Shown in pieces: positions 60,653 through 64,000 of a DNA stretch of 64,000 nt; within the stretch, counting starts at the first letter, position 1, and each line of letters opens with the position of its first letter. The translations under genes and the position numbers were made by a program. The DNA is from JBEBXQ01 sp040391535 (GTDB taxonomy: Bacteria; Bacteroidota; Bacteroidia; Cytophagales; Spirosomataceae): contig JBEBXQ010000002.1 in assembly GCA_040391535.1 (NCBI GenBank), forward strand, positions 30,062-94,061, in the 5' to 3' direction. Under the pieces are notes generated by a model, which searched no databases, was not told the origin of the DNA, and saw only the letters and a program-made list of their open reading frames with translations.

Positions 60653-63391
60653 TTGGCCTACAAAAAGCTTTCTGCATTACGCTGTTTTTTTCGAAAAAGC
60701 AGTTTAACGATAATAGCATTAGTCGCCGTCTGCCAGGCAAAGGGTCAGTCTATAGAATTTTCCAAAGAACGGCTACAAATAGAAACCGAAAGAACCGAAG
60801 GTCTCCTCTCTTCTTTCAAAAACGATAGTGCGCTACAGGTAATCGGTCCTCTACGTCAGTTATTGACCAAAAGCAGGTTGCTGGACAGCCCGACCGGGCT
60901 TCATATACGGTTACTGGAAGCTATTGCGCTCCAACAGAAGGGGTCGGGCGACTCGGCTATCGCTAACCTGCTTCCCCTGCTGGAGCAAAGCCGATCCATG
61001 AAACAGTGGGAGATATATACGAGAAGCTGTCTGACGCTAGCCCTTATTTACGAAAAAGTAAATAGCCCCGACCAAAGCCGTCACTACCTTCAATTGACTC
61101 AGGATGCTGTTCGCCAGTATCAATTGGACGAGATATATCCCTATTTTGCTGTCAGGATGGCTTCATGGGAAAGAATTTTCGGCAGCCCGGAAAAGAGCAT
61201 ACAGTATGCCCGGGAAGTACTGCGCACTGCTCCCCCGCAAGGGCTGAAACTGGAAGAAGCCATTGGGCACATGCTGATGAGCTTTTTACTGCCTTCGGAG
61301 CATCCGGAAAAAATCGGGCATTGCAGGAAGGCGATTGTACTTTACAATAGTTTGGAAGATCACACGGGAAGTAGCGCTATGTATCACCAGCTTTCCAAGG
61401 GATATTATCAAAGCGGACTATTCGATCAGGCGCTTGCATCAAACGACTCCGCCATCAGCGCCGGGCTCCGTTCCGTTTCAGCCGGACACGATAAGCACGA
61501 GATTATTAACCGGTTTTACAGCCATAGAGGTGAGATATTTAAAGCGTTGGGTCTGTATGATTCCGCGTTTTTCAATCTTGAAAAAGGCAAGGCCATGGCG
61601 ATAGACCTGATGCGAAAAAACATCGACGATAAGATAGCCGAGGTAAGTTCGAGATATGAGGGAGAAAAAAAACAGGAAGAGATAGAACGACAGCGAATGC
61701 AGCTCACAAAACGAAACCAGATGCTGGCGGCCGGGGTGATGACCCTAGTGATGCTGATACTGTTGCTGTATATTCTGTACCGGAACTATCGAAAACTCGC
61801 GCTTCAAAAGAAGCTAATCGAAGAACAGTCCGAACAACTCAAAACCCTGGATGCCGCCAAAACGCGTATGTTTGCCAATATTAGCCATGAGCTGAGAACT
61901 CCGCTTACCCTCATCGCCGGTCCGCTGAATAAGGTAATCAAGGAAAGCAGTGCGAGTGAAGAGCATCTGAAGCTCCTCCGGATGGCTATCAGCGGTTGTA
62001 CAGACTTGTCCAGCCTGGTCAACCAGATTCTCGATCTCGGAAAGATCGATGCGGGAAAAATGACAATCTGCAAAGAAGCCACGCATCTTTCATCCTTTCT
62101 ACGGGTACACCTGGCTAACTTCGAGCCGCTGTTTTCGCAAAAGAAGATCGAATACCAATTCAAAATAGAGAACCCTGCTGATTTAAGCGTATTGATAGAT
62201 CGGGTGAAATACCTTAGAATTCTGAATAATTTAATTTCCAACGCTCTCAAATTTACACCATCCGGTGGCAAAGTACTCGTTTCGGCAGGAATTACCGACG
62301 ACCGGGTGAGGCTTGAGATCCGGGATTCCGGCCCCGGAGTTCATCCCGACGACCTGCCCTACCTTTTTGACCGTTACTTTCAGATTACACGCATCGACCG
62401 TGCACCTGCCACAGGAACCGGACTAGGGCTTGCGATTTGCCAAGAGTATACGCGCGTATTGGGCGGAGAAATAGCCGTATCCTCTACACTGGGAAAAGGC
62501 ACCACATTTATAGTAAATTTTCCGCTGGAACTTCCCCAAAGCGATGAAATAAGGACAGCCGATAGTTTCCCGACCGAAGCGCCGGCCTCCTCAAACATCC
62601 CCGACATGAAGCGAACCCGGCCAGAAGATAAACCTGCCATACTTCTGGTAGAAGACAACCTGGGACTTCAGGTGTTTATCGATCAGATCCTGCATGATCA
62701 CTACCACGTCTCCATAGTCCAAAATGGTAAAGAGGCATTGGAAGAACTGAATTCGCGGAAATTTGATTTGATTGTAAGCGATCTGATGATGCCGGTCATG
62801 GATGGATACGAACTGCTGGATCGGGTTAAGTCAGACGATCGTACCAGAGGAATCCCATTCATCATGTTGAGTGCCAGGGCGGAAATGCAGGATAAGCTCA
62901 GAGCATTGCGTACGGGAGTAGATGATTACCTGACCAAGCCATTTGAAGAAGAAGAGTTAAAAGCGCGCGTAGAAAACTTGTTGGCCAACCTCGCGGTGAG
63001 AAAAGCCGCTGCTTTTCAAATCTCCACCGAAAATCGCCAACTCTCCGATATCTCTTCCGCTGACCAGATCTGGCTAAAAAAATTCGAAGATTTTATCCAC
63101 CAGCATTATAAGTTTGACAAACTCAGCATACCGGATATCGCAGATGAATTTGCGGTAAGTGAGTCGACACTTTTGCGGCAACTGAAAAGGCTTACCGGCC
63201 TCTCTCCTGTACAATACATACAGGAAGTAAGGCTTGGTCAGGCGCGTATCATATTAGACGAGAACCCGTACATTCCTGTGTCCCGGTTAGCCTCAGAAGT
63301 TGGCTATAAAGACCTGCGTACCTTTTCCAGAAGTTTTAAAAAACGGTTCGGAAAAGCACCTTCGGAATATTTCGTCGCTGAGCATACCTGA
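60653..63391 (+). CDS. Hybrid two-component regulator (TPR sensor, histidine kinase, receiver, AraC)
   Basis: This 912-residue one-piece regulator has a short N-terminal membrane segment or signal (TIIALVAVCQAKGQS). A helical, TPR-like periplasmic sensor spans residues about 35-330, and a membrane helix lies at 358-377. The histidine kinase follows with ISHELRTPLTL (H412) and GTGLGLAICQEYTR. A receiver has D710 (IVSDLMMPVMDGYE) and K762, and the AraC HTH domain runs from about 825 (LSIPDIADEFAVSESTLLRQ) to the end. It is an unusual hybrid type, because the periplasmic part lacks the reg_prop propeller of classic glycan sensors. The start is a TTG; no ATG exists upstream before a stop. Confidence 0.88.
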   Translation: MAYKKLSALRCFFRKSSLTIIALVAVCQAKGQSIEFSKERLQIETERTEGLLSSFKNDSALQVIGPLRQLLTKSRLLDSPTGLHIRLLEAIALQQKGSGDSAIANLLPLLEQSRSMKQWEIYTRSCLTLALIYEKVNSPDQSRHYLQLTQDAVRQYQLDEIYPYFAVRMASWERIFGSPEKSIQYAREVLRTAPPQGLKLEEAIGHMLMSFLLPSEHPEKIGHCRKAIVLYNSLEDHTGSSAMYHQLSKGYYQSGLFDQALASNDSAISAGLRSVSAGHDKHEIINRFYSHRGEIFKALGLYDSAFFNLEKGKAMAIDLMRKNIDDKIAEVSSRYEGEKKQEEIERQRMQLTKRNQMLAAGVMTLVMLILLLYILYRNYRKLALQKKLIEEQSEQLKTLDAAKTRMFANISHELRTPLTLIAGPLNKVIKESSASEEHLKLLRMAISGCTDLSSLVNQILDLGKIDAGKMTICKEATHLSSFLRVHLANFEPLFSQKKIEYQFKIENPADLSVLIDRVKYLRILNNLISNALKFTPSGGKVLVSAGITDDRVRLEIRDSGPGVHPDDLPYLFDRYFQITRIDRAPATGTGLGLAICQEYTRVLGGEIAVSSTLGKGTTFIVNFPLELPQSDEIRTADSFPTEAPASSNIPDMKRTRPEDKPAILLVEDNLGLQVFIDQILHDHYHVSIVQNGKEALEELNSRKFDLIVSDLMMPVMDGYELLDRVKSDDRTRGIPFIMLSARAEMQDKLRALRTGVDDYLTKPFEEEELKARVENLLANLAVRKAAAFQISTENRQLSDISSADQIWLKKFEDFIHQHYKFDKLSIPDIADEFAVSESTLLRQLKRLTGLSPVQYIQEVRLGQARIILDENPYIPVSRLASEVGYKDLRTFSRSFKKRFGKAPSEYFVAEHT

Positions 63392-63508
63392 CAAGTCTTG
63401 TGAGGTAATATCATCCTACTTCTCCGCATCCCCCACTCTTTTAAAGTGAGCTATCAGTTTGAACGGCTCATTATCAAGTGAATTATCGAAGAAAAACGCC
63501 TGATAGGC

Positions 63509-63708
63509 TTAAGCCTCTTTCAACCGGACAATTCTCCCGTTGCTATATTTTTCCACCACCCAGCCGCCTAGCACCTTCACATTATATCCCATTGTATCCA
63601 TCGCCTGCTTTGCGGCCTTTTACCTGCGTTCTGAGCTTTGGTAACCAACTCACGCTTAGTCAGATCCTTTATTACATATCCGGACGATTTTGCCGTTTTA
63701 GTGTTCAT
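63509..63708 (-). pseudogene. Frameshifted small gene (GGWV motif)
   Basis: From ATG 63708 the frame reads MNTKTAKSSGYVIKDLTKR and on to ELVTKAQNAGK, then leaves frame. The next frame gives KAAKQAMDTMGYNVKVLGG and WVVEKYSNGRIVRLKEA, then TAA. One missing A in the homopolymer at 63618-63621 (TTTT on the plus strand) explains the break. The intact protein would be about 67 residues, of unknown function. The GGWV motif is shared with the broken gene at 58087-58290. Confidence 0.6.
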
Positions 63709-63797
63709 ACCATAGAAATACAGGTTTAAGATGGTAAATCAAATTGCCGGGTCTTTCTCTTTATTAATCCATAGATTCGCTATAAATAAAAAAAGGA

Positions 63798-63989
63798 CTT
63801 CCTCTCGAAATCCTCAAAAGCAACCGCAGGATTACAGCAGATACGGCGTTGCGGTTAAGTAAGTATTTCGGCAATCCGGCCAAATTCTGGCTCGGGCTTC
63901 AGGATGACTGCGATATTGAAGAAGAAGAAAAAAACGGTGCGGCATAGCTGGATGAAATCAGGAAATTTGAAAGCCAAAACGTTGCCTGA
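63798..63989 (+). pseudogene. higA: Remnant of a HigA-like antitoxin
   Basis: RRITADTALRLSKYFGN, PAKFWLGLQDDCDIEEEE is the DNA-binding core and linker of HigA (XRE family). The N-terminal third is missing, there is no start codon, and TAG at 63945-63947 interrupts the frame. The sequence then continues in frame with LDEIRKFESQNVA and a TGA at 63987-63989, which matches the normal HigA tail. The gene is therefore dead at both ends. No HigB toxin gene is visible within the window. Confidence 0.7.
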
Positions 63990-64000
63990 ACCAGTCGTTT

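Larger units (their letters stand above)
63392..64000. other. 609-bp region after the kinase gene, with remnants
   Basis: No intact gene is seen. It contains a broken small minus-strand gene (63509-63708) and a broken HigA-like antitoxin (63798-63989), both listed separately. A weak hairpin (TGAGC/GCTCA around 63447-63470) may be the 3' end of the kinase mRNA. Confidence 0.5.

Noticed and set aside
1..64000. CRISPR arrays, prophage, complete insertion sequences, tRNA or rRNA genes
   Set aside because: No regularly spaced repeats, phage structural genes, transposases or tRNA/rRNA-like sequences were found on reading the gaps.

Overview
The window comes from a Bacteroidota chromosome, most likely order Cytophagales (Dyadobacter/Spirosoma relatives). 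Supporting signs are a SusC/SusD pair with a FecR/ECF-sigma system, a one-piece hybrid two-component regulator with a C-terminal AraC domain, DUF5686 and PD40-OmpA outer-membrane proteins, a remnant of a type IX-secreted adhesin, and promoters of the Bacteroidota type (TAnnTTTG at -7, often TTG about 19 bp upstream). I see no Shine-Dalgarno habit, rRNA, tRNA or CRISPR array. The genus is a guess.

Layout. 1-3684: multisubunit Mrp Na+/H+ antiporter operon (end of MrpA, then B to G). 3681-8633: housekeeping genes (rfbC, pyrF, a lysA-type decarboxylase, an exported amidohydrolase, a Nudix CoA diphosphatase). 8914-14814: topoisomerase IV subunit A, a SanA/YdcF-like protein and a DUF5686 outer-membrane protein. 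14853-19182: secreted metallophosphoesterase, DUF1080 protein and PD40-OmpA protein. 19211-32128: a surface-glycan operon, with an ArnT-like glycosyltransferase, a transketolase split into two genes, an epimerase fused to a polyprenyl-phosphate glycosyltransferase inserted between them, a membrane protein, an acyltransferase, a second GT2, a large anchored protein and an SGNH-type lipoprotein. 32106-38988: MFS transporter, DEAD-box helicase, Dps, M28 peptidase and an ABC-F protein preceded by a leader peptide and hairpin. 39121-51125: a minus-strand nutrient-scavenging block (FecR, SusC, SusD, exported metallo-beta-lactamase-fold protein, Asp-box lipoprotein, amidohydrolase, M20 amidase).

The last 13 kb is accessory and decaying. 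An AraC/SRPBCC/NmrA module (51.5-54.4 kb) lies between the FecR gene and an ECF sigma gene that would normally be its neighbour. Beyond this come a frameshifted DUF748 gene, a topoisomerase IB, a T9SS remnant, two broken small genes sharing a GGWV motif, and a broken HigA-like antitoxin. Inside that debris sits an intact unit: three tandem collagen-like lipoproteins transcribed divergently from a TPR-hybrid histidine kinase/AraC regulator, with two copies of an operator-like repeat exactly 21 bp apart between them.

The strongest candidates for something new are the split-transketolase glycan operon, the hybrid-kinase/collagen-like lipoprotein unit, the three-way-junction leader of the NmrA-family gene, and the 13-codon leader peptide that abuts the ABC-F start codon.
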